64,000 nt of DNA, taken from positions 578,030-642,029 of the forward strand of contig NZ_NFJR01000001.1 in the NCBI RefSeq assembly GCF_002159975.1, in the 5' to 3' direction. Position 1 is the first letter of the stretch, and every line of letters starts with the position of its first letter. The position numbers were made by a program, and so were the translations under genes. The stretch is from Barnesiella sp. An22 (GTDB lineage: Bacteria; Bacteroidota; Bacteroidia; Bacteroidales; Barnesiellaceae). Below are positions 18,383 through 27,780 of this stretch, piece after piece. Below the pieces are notes generated by a model. That model was not told the origin of the DNA. It searched no databases and was given only the letters and a program-made list of their open reading frames with translations.

Positions 18383-19591
18383 CTACTCAAACAACTTCTT
18401 GTCGGCCGACAACTCCACAAAAAACTCACCTTTTTCTGTCGAGACTTTGAGGATATCGTAATGAGGGATACCTATCTGTTTCAAAGTCAAATCGAGATAT
18501 GGAAATGAGACATCGATATTTTCAAAGAATTTTTTATGGAAAATAGTTCTATAACTCAACATACGCATCTCTGTATTTCCGGCAATCACCTCGTCGAGTT
18601 TAGACTCTGGTATCCTCACTTCAAATTCCTTTTCGGGAGAGTCTGATATGATTGTTTCTATAAACTTATTATTCATCAAGTTTATTTCTACCGTTCTACA
18701 ATCACATATTTCCTTCAGTTCTATTATCGCCTCTTTGACCGACATATCGGCCGACAGATTTTCATCTGTAACAACAGGGCCCCATTTCTCATGTGAAGGA
18801 CAATTTTTTTTCCAAGAGGCAAGACGATATACATGAGTCGAATTTGTCAAGCCTTCATAATGAAACATTTTACCTTGCAATGTAGTAAAAGGCAAATGCT
18901 CCGAATCGTAAGAGTCCAGATGGATCATCTTCATTGCCTCCTGCGACTGTATTGCCCCCACAATCGATGCACTTATCGGGGTAGTTGCAACTCGTCCTTG
19001 TGAAGCCTGGGTTCTAACGACATCGGCACACCCGGTACGAAGCATGATAATATTGAACTCTTCCCGAGACAGACCACACTCATAACAATTTATTCCAGGC
19101 GTAAAAACCTTTACGACACCGGTCAGATTCTCTATACTGCCATCAATCCAAGTTTTACCAGCTCGCATGGCCATACGATTAAGCTGATAACGAGCCAACC
19201 TGCTATCCAAGCATCCAATAATAACATCGACCGACCGATACAAAGCCAATCCCACGTCCGAAAAGAGATTGCCTACGATAGGCACTACCTTGATTTGCGG
19301 ATTGATCTCCATCGCCCGTTTAGCCACGACATCAGCTTTGAATCTATGCTCAAAGGCGTCTTCCTCCCTAAAGAGAACCGATCGGGTAAGGTTACTGATC
19401 TCTATACGGTCAAAATCGACAACAAAAATATGACCTACTCCAAACAGTGTTAAATCTTTAACGACTTCATTTCCCAATGCGCCGGCTCCTACGACCAGGA
19501 CTCGAGCATCGCGTACTCGTTCTTTTTTAAACCAGGAGAGCAATGTGAATACACCCTCTCCCCACTCGTATGTGTTCGATCTTGTAGTCAC
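18383..19591 (-). CDS. E1/ThiF-like ubiquitin-like activating enzyme
   Basis: A 402-aa adenylating enzyme of the E1/ThiF/MoeB superfamily, which activates the C-terminus of a ubiquitin-like protein with ATP. The Rossmann motif GAGALG is at 35-40, the acidic strand end DFD at 59-61, and the SNLTR motif at ~66-70 supplies the Asn/Arg that contact ATP. A CYEC pair (169/172) may bind zinc with C264 and H267 (CPSH). C188 in RTGCADV lies where E1/ThiF proteins carry a thioester Cys. A ~120-aa C-terminal domain follows the adenylation domain. It lies between the 257-aa exported protein and tssG. I infer that it charges the Ubl at 27781-28104. Activation of a sulfur carrier is the alternative. Confidence 0.88.
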   Translation of the reverse strand: MTTRSNTYEWGEGVFTLLSWFKKERVRDARVLVVGAGALGNEVVKDLTLFGVGHIFVVDFDRIEISNLTRSVLFREEDAFEHRFKADVVAKRAMEINPQIKVVPIVGNLFSDVGLALYRSVDVIIGCLDSRLARYQLNRMAMRAGKTWIDGSIENLTGVVKVFTPGINCYECGLSREEFNIIMLRTGCADVVRTQASQGRVATTPISASIVGAIQSQEAMKMIHLDSYDSEHLPFTTLQGKMFHYEGLTNSTHVYRLASWKKNCPSHEKWGPVVTDENLSADMSVKEAIIELKEICDCRTVEINLMNNKFIETIISDSPEKEFEVRIPESKLDEVIAGNTEMRMLSYRTIFHKKFFENIDVSFPYLDLTLKQIGIPHYDILKVSTEKGEFFVELSADKKLFE

Positions 19592-19599
19592 GACTCTGT

Positions 19600-20328
19600 T
19601 TATTTAAGTACAAAGCCTACTTTCGCACCGATAAAAGCTCGTCCTGCGGCCATTTTATACACATCGCATCCGCCCGGTGTACAGTTGACTTTATATCGTC
19701 CATAAAAACCGATACGCATAATCATTGCCCCGACGGGTATATTCCCTCCCACTTCTACAACAGGAGCTATTAAAAAACCCGACTTTTTCACACCGTCGGC
19801 TCGACTTGCATCTATCGTGCTCCATTTCTCGGCATTGACCGTTGTATAAACCGTGGGTACCAACCCAACCGAACCATACAACGATGCATACTGATGGTTC
19901 AACTTTCCCAGTTCTATCTGCAATGGAACACCTATCTCCAACATGTTTCGCTTTAGCAAGTAGCCATAGTCGGTATGGGTAAGATCCAGCGAAAGACCGC
20001 CATTAAAATAGACATTCCCAATCAAATTTTTTTTCCAAACACCTTCGATTCCAAACTCTTTCGGGCGGTCTGGATTAAATCCAATCTGAGCCGATAACTG
20101 TATTGTACTCTCTACCGGAACCTCTTTATGGATTGAAATAATCGTAGTATCTCTTTGAAGTTCAAAAAAATCGTACAAATCGACATTATCGCGCAACCTA
20201 TATTTTACGTCTCCTTGTCCATGATAGTCAACAACATACGGACCCACATAAAAATGATCGATAGGAGTTTGTGCCATGCTTGCCATACCCCCGATGACAA
20301 GGGCTCCCAATAACAATACTTTTCTCAT
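19600..20328 (-). CDS. Exported 242-aa protein, possibly outer-membrane beta-barrel
   Basis: The start at 20328 gives a clean signal peptide (MRKVLLLGALVIGGMASMAQ); the longer start at 20373 overlaps the upstream gene and lacks one. The mature protein has alternating Gly/aromatic strands (YFNGGLSLDL, ASLYGSVGLV, MIMRIGFYGRY, AFIGAKVGFVLK) typical of small outer-membrane barrels, ending in a hydrophobic residue-rich strand. No named family was recognised. In the operon it lies between the RING/FHA fusion and the E1, so it could be the outer-membrane element of this secretion system. Confidence 0.65.
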   Translation of the reverse strand: MRKVLLLGALVIGGMASMAQTPIDHFYVGPYVVDYHGQGDVKYRLRDNVDLYDFFELQRDTTIISIHKEVPVESTIQLSAQIGFNPDRPKEFGIEGVWKKNLIGNVYFNGGLSLDLTHTDYGYLLKRNMLEIGVPLQIELGKLNHQYASLYGSVGLVPTVYTTVNAEKWSTIDASRADGVKKSGFLIAPVVEVGGNIPVGAMIMRIGFYGRYKVNCTPGGCDVYKMAAGRAFIGAKVGFVLK

Positions 20329-20359
20329 GTATTCTATAAATTTTAAATGATTATTCTGA

Positions 20360-22756
20360 TTAAACTTCTTCATATTTAAAGATGGTATCGCCTATCTTGA
20401 AGGTGTCGCCGTTACTTAAAACAGCCGTTCGATTGATTGGCAACTCGACTCTTGTATTGTATAAAACACCTGTTGCCAATGGCTTAATCACTGGGAAACC
20501 TTTCTCATGATCGATATAAAGTTGTGCATGTTCTTTTGCCACTTTATTGCTTTTTTCCCAGTTCATTTGTATTTCACACTCTCCTGTCATACCGATTGAG
20601 ACTTTATTCCCACCGCCAGTTGCATTCATCCATTTATGGATAGGAATTCTCAACCCCGATTTCACGCCGTTTTGAATCACTAAGAAATACCGTTCGGCAA
20701 TCATTCGCACCGTAATGAGCGAAGCTCCTAAACCGCCTCCATAGATAATAAAATCCAACAGCATGTTTATCCATTCGTAGCTACTGCTTGTAAACTTCGT
20801 AAAATAGAGGACCAAAAATCCTATTACGGCCGAGCATAGCCCTCCGATAAGAGCACTTCGAATCGGTATTGACGATTTTATTGTCAATGCCAAAGAGACA
20901 CTTATTGAAAATAATATATAGGCTGGCAGCGAACAATACCAGGGTATATAGGTCTTTCCCGTCCATGATAATATCAGGCAAAACAAATCGGCTCCAATAG
21001 CAAATGCTATCATACCGATAAAAGCCGTAAGGACAGAAAGCCCTACAATCTTAAGCCATATTTGCCAATTCTTATTACGAATATCATCCTTGTACCTAAA
21101 GACCAACGAAATAAAGAATCCTAACAGGAGTCCTATCATCAAAAAAGAAGAGGTGCGCGTAACACAATCATTGATAAGGAATGTTTGAGCATTGGTTTCA
21201 TCAAAAACAAATCCAACAATCAACCGAGACAGCTCCGGGAATCCCCCCCGGCCACATGCTTCATAGATAACCCAACTAATCAACCCGGCCAAAATCCCGG
21301 CTATAGTCTGTGAGCAATCTTTCAACGTACTCCATCTAAACAGATCGGCCCATTCTACATGGTTCTGAATTCCCGTTTTGCAGTTTTGTCCAAACTCAGC
21401 ACACTTATATCCGTTCTCCTCCCAGCAATGCTTATGCATCCAGTGATTACATTTCGTTACAATAATTTGTCCCGGCCTCAATTCTTGTTTGCAGTAATGA
21501 CAAATACGTCTTTGAACATTTTCTTCTGGCTCGTATCTCTTATAATACTTCGACTTGAATGTCATAAACCGGATATAGGGTACAATGACTTTCATAATGA
21601 TGAAGAAAAATGCAAAAGCAAGTACCGCTACCAATATCGCTACCAGAAACTCGACCAATATACTTGTCGAACTTTGTTCTCGCTCGGGCCACGGCCGCTC
21701 TGCCGATCCTATGGTAAACGTAGCGTCACCTACCATATTACGTCCCCACTTCGCACTATAATTGACATTGCCAGAATATATCTTATTCGGGTTAGCAATA
21801 TAAGTCAACTCGTAGTCGTATGTAGCGTCTTCTATTACTTGCTCAAACGAAGAGAGTACATTCTCCATACTTGCCGACGGCAAGTATCGGCCCCGCAAGG
21901 AAGGAATAATGCGATTAGTACTATCCTTAGGCTGTGTAATACCGTCAAGCGTAATGTCTATGCTCGTATCTTCTCCATCGGCTGTATAGTAAAAAGCATA
22001 TACGCGAGGCATTTCATCGGCATACTTAGACTGATAATCGGATACTTTTATATAATCCAACTCTTCATCATCGGGCCGGCGGCTGCCTTCGGCAAAAATC
22101 ATCAGAATATTCTTACCCGGATTCGTTGCCGCCCGAGAACAAATTAATGGATTTGGGGTATAATCTACCGATTTCACCTCATCCATATACTCTGCTTGAG
22201 CCGGAGAAAACTCCGCTAACTTGGAATAGACACCACTATAAAAAGCCTTACCGGTAATCGTATCCAAGAAAGCCGATTCGATACGGTCGAAATTCTCGGT
22301 CGTTGCCTGTACACTATTGGTTACCCCATCGCCATAAAAAGAGATAAATACACTGGTATCTGCAGCAACTTCAATAAATTGTCTTATTGTATTCAATATT
22401 TGTTGCTTTCCATCTCTCGGAATACTCTGATCTAAGAGAATCGAAAATGTATATTCCTTGGGAATTCGCACGCCAGTTCTGATTTGACGCACCTTCCTAT
22501 CTTGAACTTCCTGGCCATCTTCATAAAAATAGAACATCTCATCGATTCTATCCGACGATACATTGGGTTGTCTTTTCCCATCATCCCCCAGTATATTAAA
22601 ATAAATCTTTATCGAATCATTCCCCAGCCCATAATTATAGCTCCGATCACAAAACTGAATGCTTGAAACCATAACTTCTTGGGCAAACATAGGAAAGCCC
22701 AATAGCACAACTCCTAACAACAGGAGCAATTTACTTATCTTTTTCTTCGTGTCCAT
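20360..22756 (-). CDS. vWA / RING-H2-like / multi-membrane / FHA fusion protein
   Basis: A 798-aa membrane protein. A signal peptide (to about 26) leads to an extracytoplasmic von Willebrand A-like domain (about 100-320; MIDAS-like DQS at 109-111 with Pro in place of the second Ser). A transmembrane helix (about 366-393) leads to a cytoplasmic zinc module: C419, C422, C436, H438, H441, C444, C452, C459, in the RING-H2 ligand order except that the last pair is C-x6-C. Five or six further helices (about 485-685) follow, then a C-terminal FHA domain (about 705-798; GNKVSIG, then a KEHAQL core, then SNGDTFKIGD). FHA domains bind phosphothreonine, and RING domains act as E3 ligases; both roles here are inferred. 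It overlaps the JAMM gene by 22 bases. Confidence 0.8.
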   Translation of the reverse strand: MDTKKKISKLLLLLGVVLLGFPMFAQEVMVSSIQFCDRSYNYGLGNDSIKIYFNILGDDGKRQPNVSSDRIDEMFYFYEDGQEVQDRKVRQIRTGVRIPKEYTFSILLDQSIPRDGKQQILNTIRQFIEVAADTSVFISFYGDGVTNSVQATTENFDRIESAFLDTITGKAFYSGVYSKLAEFSPAQAEYMDEVKSVDYTPNPLICSRAATNPGKNILMIFAEGSRRPDDEELDYIKVSDYQSKYADEMPRVYAFYYTADGEDTSIDITLDGITQPKDSTNRIIPSLRGRYLPSASMENVLSSFEQVIEDATYDYELTYIANPNKIYSGNVNYSAKWGRNMVGDATFTIGSAERPWPEREQSSTSILVEFLVAILVAVLAFAFFFIIMKVIVPYIRFMTFKSKYYKRYEPEENVQRRICHYCKQELRPGQIIVTKCNHWMHKHCWEENGYKCAEFGQNCKTGIQNHVEWADLFRWSTLKDCSQTIAGILAGLISWVIYEACGRGGFPELSRLIVGFVFDETNAQTFLINDCVTRTSSFLMIGLLLGFFISLVFRYKDDIRNKNWQIWLKIVGLSVLTAFIGMIAFAIGADLFCLILSWTGKTYIPWYCSLPAYILFSISVSLALTIKSSIPIRSALIGGLCSAVIGFLVLYFTKFTSSSYEWINMLLDFIIYGGGLGASLITVRMIAERYFLVIQNGVKSGLRIPIHKWMNATGGGNKVSIGMTGECEIQMNWEKSNKVAKEHAQLYIDHEKGFPVIKPLATGVLYNTRVELPINRTAVLSNGDTFKIGDTIFKYEEV

Positions 22757-24831
22757 ATTTTTAATTCATCAATATTTACATCCCCGTAAAAACGCTCATC
22801 CATGACAACGTCGCCGTTAACAACAGGTATTGAAGTCAATGTCATTAACTTGGAAGAGTACACTAATACAAAATCTATATCCGCACAGATAGGAATAATC
22901 AGCCGTTGGATTGTCGGTAAACTCATATGCGTAATACTCACAAGACACCCTACAACTCCAGTAGCGGGTCTATCATGAACTCTGACCAGACTCGACACTA
23001 TATACTCTTTCCCATTTTCCGTATCAACCGGAAATCCGACAGCCCAACCGACCAGTCCCGTATTAGGCTCTATGGTAATCTGTGTCAAGTCAATAATCGC
23101 ATTGTTATTCACCTCGATCCCAAAGCATGAAGCTGCCCGTGCGTTGGCTGTTTTCAATATATTATAGAAATTATCAGGAATAAAGGATTTACGCTCACTG
23201 CCCAATGCCCATTTGTACATCTCTTCCAAAGAGTACATCTTTAATAAATCGCCTTTCGAATTGATTGTTCCATCTCCTCTAAATGTAAATATACCTAACT
23301 CCTGATTCGACGTCAAAATATCCACGACAAAAGCGACTAAGAAATTGGGATGTTGCGAATGTTTTAACTGCATCTGCACATTACTATCCGAGTTACTGAA
23401 AAAGACCCCAAGCCCCGGATGGGAATGAATCCAACATGTCAGATCATATTGCAAATTGGTATCTTTTCTCAATTTCCGAAGTTTTTCGGCAATGCGCAAT
23501 TTTATTTTCCCCCCGAAATTCAACTCATACTCCTTAAATACAGCATCATCTCCAGGAAACACAACATACTCTAATGAAACATCGTAGGTATGCGTAGCCT
23601 CATCTTGTACCCAACGTCCCAACACCATACAGCCATCTTCTTTAGGGTTGTCGGCATTACGCAAATCTTCGGCATATAAATTGTACACATCTTTGATACA
23701 TGTATTCTTTATATAGATGCGACGAACAGCCGAATCATTCGAAAAATCAGCCGAATCAATCATCAAATAATCCGGGTTATTGACAACATCATCGAGACTC
23801 TGTTTTTTCAAAACAGATGTGGTCTTTCTACGGACAACAATCGCAGCATTCGCCTCTTCTTGCGTTTGATGTTCGGGAACTGACTTCCCCGAATTCTTAC
23901 TTACTCGCTTCCCCTTTTTCCGCTTGTTTACGGCTATAATTATCCATATGACCAAAATCAATACAATTCCACCGACAAGGCCATAATTAAGCAAATCATG
24001 CTTATTAAGGAAACTCTGTGAATCGGCATTATACACATCGGTCACCAAATCATTCAACTGGTTATAGGCATCTTCACGATTTCGCAACCGATTATTCAAT
24101 GTCTCAACGACATAGTTGATTAAAGTTTCCTGACCCGAAATCGTCGTGGTTTTCGAAATAGCAACAATTTCCTGTGCTACAATAGGAATTTCAATGCGCT
24201 TCTGATTAATCTCGGCTATCGAATTTTTCAGAAATTCATCTAAATCGTAATCTATTACAAATTGTTTCTTGTCTTGCGAAGCTAAAAGAGCCTGTGAAAA
24301 ACGATCTACCTGATCAATATAGGCTTGAACAGATTCAATTCCAAAAAATTCATCCCTATTCATTCGATCCAGATAGCTCTCCGAAACTACCCCCTCTTGC
24401 TTTGACGGCTGACGTTCTTGTTTTTTGTTAACCCTCGCTTGCGATATGCGTGGCAACGACTCGGTTACCGTATCGACACTCTCCTTCTCGATTTCTGACG
24501 AACTGACAGCTTCGACTTTAGGCGCAACATACCTCCACAGTAAGGCACCACTACTTCTCGGATAGTCAAACCGGACAGACTGTCGGGCAATCTGATTAAC
24601 CTGTGCACTCGACTCTCGATTAATTGTTTTCGATTCTTTATTATCAATATATAATATAACTCGTTTCGAAGATTTATTCCAAATATTCAACACTTTGATG
24701 CTACTGTCAGCCTGAATCTCATAAGATATGGTAACATCGTTCTTTGAAACCTGCTTTCCCCAAACGGTCTCCGAACAAATACTAACCCATAGCAATAGTA
24801 GGATTAGTGCATATAACTGTTTACATTTCAT
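22735..24831 (-). CDS. Membrane-anchored JAB/JAMM-domain isopeptidase candidate
   Basis: A 698-aa membrane protein. A signal peptide (about 1-25) leads to a ~250-aa exported region, one transmembrane helix (about 284-301), a basic stop-transfer stretch, and a cytoplasmic part with a JAB/MPN+ domain (about 380-530). The JAMM metal motif is complete: H469, H471, S479 and D482 in HSHPGLGVFFSNSD. The likely catalytic Glu is E398 in PKEDGCMVLG. JAMM enzymes cleave isopeptide bonds of ubiquitin-like proteins. Residues 530-698 form another domain of unknown type. The gene abuts the 401-aa gene (24832) and overlaps the RING/FHA gene. Membrane attachment puts the putative deconjugase at the secretion apparatus. 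Confidence 0.85.
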   Translation of the reverse strand: MKCKQLYALILLLLWVSICSETVWGKQVSKNDVTISYEIQADSSIKVLNIWNKSSKRVILYIDNKESKTINRESSAQVNQIARQSVRFDYPRSSGALLWRYVAPKVEAVSSSEIEKESVDTVTESLPRISQARVNKKQERQPSKQEGVVSESYLDRMNRDEFFGIESVQAYIDQVDRFSQALLASQDKKQFVIDYDLDEFLKNSIAEINQKRIEIPIVAQEIVAISKTTTISGQETLINYVVETLNNRLRNREDAYNQLNDLVTDVYNADSQSFLNKHDLLNYGLVGGIVLILVIWIIIAVNKRKKGKRVSKNSGKSVPEHQTQEEANAAIVVRRKTTSVLKKQSLDDVVNNPDYLMIDSADFSNDSAVRRIYIKNTCIKDVYNLYAEDLRNADNPKEDGCMVLGRWVQDEATHTYDVSLEYVVFPGDDAVFKEYELNFGGKIKLRIAEKLRKLRKDTNLQYDLTCWIHSHPGLGVFFSNSDSNVQMQLKHSQHPNFLVAFVVDILTSNQELGIFTFRGDGTINSKGDLLKMYSLEEMYKWALGSERKSFIPDNFYNILKTANARAASCFGIEVNNNAIIDLTQITIEPNTGLVGWAVGFPVDTENGKEYIVSSLVRVHDRPATGVVGCLVSITHMSLPTIQRLIIPICADIDFVLVYSSKLMTLTSIPVVNGDVVMDERFYGDVNIDELKIWTRRKR

Positions 24832-26037
24832 CTATATAGATTTTCTATTTGATTTATTCTGCTTTTGAGAGATATCCCGTATCTCTTTATATAATTTACT
24901 CTTCCCTGTATCAGTCATTCGATGTGTTTGATTACGCACACCTTCGCGTACTCTTCTGTTCGCTTCATTTTCGGCTTGCTTGGCCAAGGACTGTTGCATC
25001 TCCAGAATACTCCGTTGATTCTTCAAATCCCGAATATGTTTAAGTACCATATTCCCCCCAAAATATAAAGCTATCAGAATCACTCCACCTATAATCATCC
25101 AGACGGTTCGCTTTTGCTGTTTTGCTTCTTCGATTCTGGTCTCTTCTTCTTGTTTCTGTTGCCTGGCCTCTTCCTCTTGCTTCTGCTGGGCCAACCAGGC
25201 CTGCTCCTCGGCCTTAGCCGCCATATTATCGGCCTCTTGCTGCTCCTTCAACTCTTTTTCCTTAGCGGTATATTCAAGCAATACATCATTGATTTTCTCG
25301 ATAACTTCCTGATTATCTATCCTGTTTTTCAACATCCGTAAGTTATAGACTTCCATTTGAAGTGTTTGAGAAAAGGGTAATTCATTTGCTGTAGCCAACA
25401 ACTGACGAATCATATCCATACTACTTAATGCGTTTATAATATCACCATTATTCTCTTCCAATTCACTTGACGAATGAATAGCAATATGTTCCACATGAGT
25501 ACTCTTTTCGGGTGGTGTCCGATGACCTTTCGTCGTCTCGGCGATCTGAACCTTTAATGCTACAGTTCCTCGCCCTACAATTTTGTAAGTTTTTTTCTTT
25601 TCGTATACTGCTATAAAAACAGGAAATTCGACAGTCGAGTTCTTACTGCTCTTCTTACCAAACACAATAGGAGCCGATTGGCCCAAAATGTAAAAGCCCT
25701 CTTTATTTTTTTTGTAACTCAGATTGGCCGGCACCATAAATGTCGTGGGATTTAATCCACCCCATTCGACATCGCCAAAGTCGCCCACTCGGTCGAAGAT
25801 AACGACCTTTAGCCTATCCAAATCGCCCTTGCATAAGCGACGTAGATACTCCGAGGGAATAATGCGAGGAGATTCCAATATCTTAAATGCCACATTACCA
25901 TCCTCTTCAAAAACGCCGTAATTCAGTATTATCTTATCTTTTCGACTGGTATACAAAGTATCGGTAACCGAGGTCGCAAACAATACAGTCGAAGAGATAG
26001 CCCACAAAAAAAATACTACAAATACAGGGAAACGCAT
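24832..26037 (-). CDS. Exported coiled-coil protein with one membrane helix
   Basis: A 401-aa protein with a signal peptide (cleavage near LFA), a beta-rich extracytoplasmic domain (about 25-165), a linker, a Gln/Glu/Lys-rich coiled coil (about 250-310, e.g. QQKQEEEARQQ), a transmembrane helix (about 313-334) and a basic cytoplasmic tail (about 335-401). The topology puts the coiled coil in the periplasm next to the membrane. This resembles membrane-complex components of T6SS (TssO/TssP-like size and architecture), but I see no family signature. It ends immediately before the JAMM gene begins (one base). I infer a structural part of the envelope complex. Confidence 0.6.
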   Translation of the reverse strand: MRFPVFVVFFLWAISSTVLFATSVTDTLYTSRKDKIILNYGVFEEDGNVAFKILESPRIIPSEYLRRLCKGDLDRLKVVIFDRVGDFGDVEWGGLNPTTFMVPANLSYKKNKEGFYILGQSAPIVFGKKSSKNSTVEFPVFIAVYEKKKTYKIVGRGTVALKVQIAETTKGHRTPPEKSTHVEHIAIHSSSELEENNGDIINALSSMDMIRQLLATANELPFSQTLQMEVYNLRMLKNRIDNQEVIEKINDVLLEYTAKEKELKEQQEADNMAAKAEEQAWLAQQKQEEEARQQKQEEETRIEEAKQQKRTVWMIIGGVILIALYFGGNMVLKHIRDLKNQRSILEMQQSLAKQAENEANRRVREGVRNQTHRMTDTGKSKLYKEIRDISQKQNKSNRKSI

Positions 26038-26047
26038 AACTTCAATT

Positions 26048-27091
26048 TTAGAAATTGATTATTCGCTCATAATAATCGTTGATTTTTCCACTATAAAAAC
26101 TATCGCGTCCCCGTCTCCGATTCTGGTGATAACAATTATGCAACGCTCGAGCAGTCTTAACAGCTTCGTCTTTAGTGATACGCCCGGTATGCAATCGCTG
26201 ATACGTATCGTCAAGTCTATGGTATATTTGCTCTGTACTCAAAGAGCAATAGCCACACCGGTGTACCCGTTTATGCTTGCCACAATCTGATACATACTCG
26301 TCAAGATTTACAGATTCGATTTCTTGCTTCAAACGTGTATATGCCTGATGCGGTAAATCTTGAGACATCCACGGATTACTCTTGAAAATGCTGTCTATGA
26401 CCAATATCATGCTATCCTTAATGGCCTGGTATGGTCTTTGCTGGTCAACTAATGAAGGCTTGTGCATTTTGTTTCCACAAAATTTCACATTTTTCAAACG
26501 TGCCTTAAAATCCGATATAGTCCGCTTCACACCCACATAGGTAGGGTCCAGTTCGCTCCAACCGTCTATTTCCAAAATGAATTTTATGTTATCTTCCCTC
26601 AATATTCGATATTTTGCCGAGCGTAAAAATCCCCTAGGAACATATTTCGCAATATAAAACGGAATAAGTAACTCGGAAGGTTCCGACACCGAGCCTTCGA
26701 AAACAAACAGTTCCCGAGTTTCAGCCGGTTCTATTCGTTCAAAAATATTCTTTACATTCCGGCATCCCGAAACAAACCGATGCCCTTTCTCGCCACCATA
26801 AGTTTTTTCAAACAGGACCTTAGGCTTACGTTTTTTAAGCATCTTCTCGTCTTGGGTACTATTAAAAAGCAAGACCGTCTGTGATGGCGTCAGGTTCTCT
26901 ACCGAAACTTCCACTTGGGCCTGGTTATTATAAACGGTAGTAAAATGGAAGGTTACTGCCGCATATCCCAAATCTACAGTCTGCGTTTCATGCCCCTGCC
27001 TGTCGAGTTTAACAAGAACCTCCTGATCGGCCCATGCAACTGATCCGGTGAATAGGACACAACATAGCAACAATATAAACTTCCTTATCAT
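26048..27091 (-). CDS. Exported protein with C-terminal Cys/His cluster
   Basis: A 347-aa protein with a signal peptide (cleavage near WAD). The N-terminal half is a beta-rich domain (about 25-200). Around residues 268-280 is C-x3-H-x3-H-x-C-x2-C (CGKHKRVHRCGYC), a candidate zinc site or disulfide cluster. The C-terminal 60 residues are helical and basic. No known family is recognised. Its start overlaps the E2-like stop by 4 bases (ATGA), so it is translationally coupled to it. It probably belongs to the same envelope complex as the adjacent 401-aa protein. Confidence 0.6.
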   Translation of the reverse strand: MIRKFILLLCCVLFTGSVAWADQEVLVKLDRQGHETQTVDLGYAAVTFHFTTVYNNQAQVEVSVENLTPSQTVLLFNSTQDEKMLKKRKPKVLFEKTYGGEKGHRFVSGCRNVKNIFERIEPAETRELFVFEGSVSEPSELLIPFYIAKYVPRGFLRSAKYRILREDNIKFILEIDGWSELDPTYVGVKRTISDFKARLKNVKFCGNKMHKPSLVDQQRPYQAIKDSMILVIDSIFKSNPWMSQDLPHQAYTRLKQEIESVNLDEYVSDCGKHKRVHRCGYCSLSTEQIYHRLDDTYQRLHTGRITKDEAVKTARALHNCYHQNRRRGRDSFYSGKINDYYERIINF

Positions 27092-27759
27092 ATATTTTTG
27101 GCAATAATTTTAGAACTTGTTTTCGTAATGCGCTCCTCTGGTTTTTCTCTCAAATTGCCTTTCTCGGACTCTCCTTCATCCGACATGCTTTGTCCAAAGC
27201 GTACCCATCCGTTCGGTTCACCTTCTTCTCGTACCCATTCGGCTACATTCTGGTCCTCGGGATAAGGATAAGTATTTTGTGCATGATACAGCTGATACTT
27301 CAAATACTGTTCAACACGAAGTACTAAATCTTTCAAGGAAGAAAGGACTCCCATCTCCTTAATAGTCAAGCACACATGGCCTTTAAAACTACCCGAATAG
27401 CGAATATTTGGATGCCAAATATCGGTACGGAACGTAAATATGGGATTTCCATCGGCCGAAGGATAGTTATTGGGAAGCACAATACTCATTTTATGCAGAT
27501 ACCCGAAAACAGGCTCTCTCGGTATCGTGTTGCCCTTAACACCAACAATCGACTTCACTCTATACCAAATCTCATATTCGGTAGGCAATCCCATTACATT
27601 CTTACGCCTGATAATATACGAGATGGAAGGCTGACGTGGATTGTCGGCTGCTGCCTTCCGTTTTGCGCACAACGAATCAAGTTCTTTCCACTCTTTCCAA
27701 AGGCGGGCATCTCGACCAGAAAGTTCTTTCTGATTAAACTTATTTATCGCTTCGTTCAT
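27088..27759 (-). CDS. E2/UBC-like ubiquitin-like conjugating enzyme
   Basis: A 223-aa E2 (UBC fold) protein. It has the signature of the family: a PNNYP turn (about 96-100), the HPN motif at 116-118 (WHPNI) and the catalytic Cys in GHVCL at C130, followed by a helix (SLKDLVLRVEQYL). HPN supplies the Asn that stabilises the oxyanion in eukaryotic E2 enzymes, and its presence shows a canonical rather than remote E2. The C-terminal ~50 residues are basic and disordered. The gene follows the Ubl gene by 21 bases and overlaps the next one. I infer that it carries the Ubl as a thioester and passes it to a target, probably with the RING-like protein. Confidence 0.9.
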   Translation of the reverse strand: MNEAINKFNQKELSGRDARLWKEWKELDSLCAKRKAAADNPRQPSISYIIRRKNVMGLPTEYEIWYRVKSIVGVKGNTIPREPVFGYLHKMSIVLPNNYPSADGNPIFTFRTDIWHPNIRYSGSFKGHVCLTIKEMGVLSSLKDLVLRVEQYLKYQLYHAQNTYPYPEDQNVAEWVREEGEPNGWVRFGQSMSDEGESEKGNLREKPEERITKTSSKIIAKNI

Positions 27760-27780
27760 AATAAAATCGTTTATATTTTA

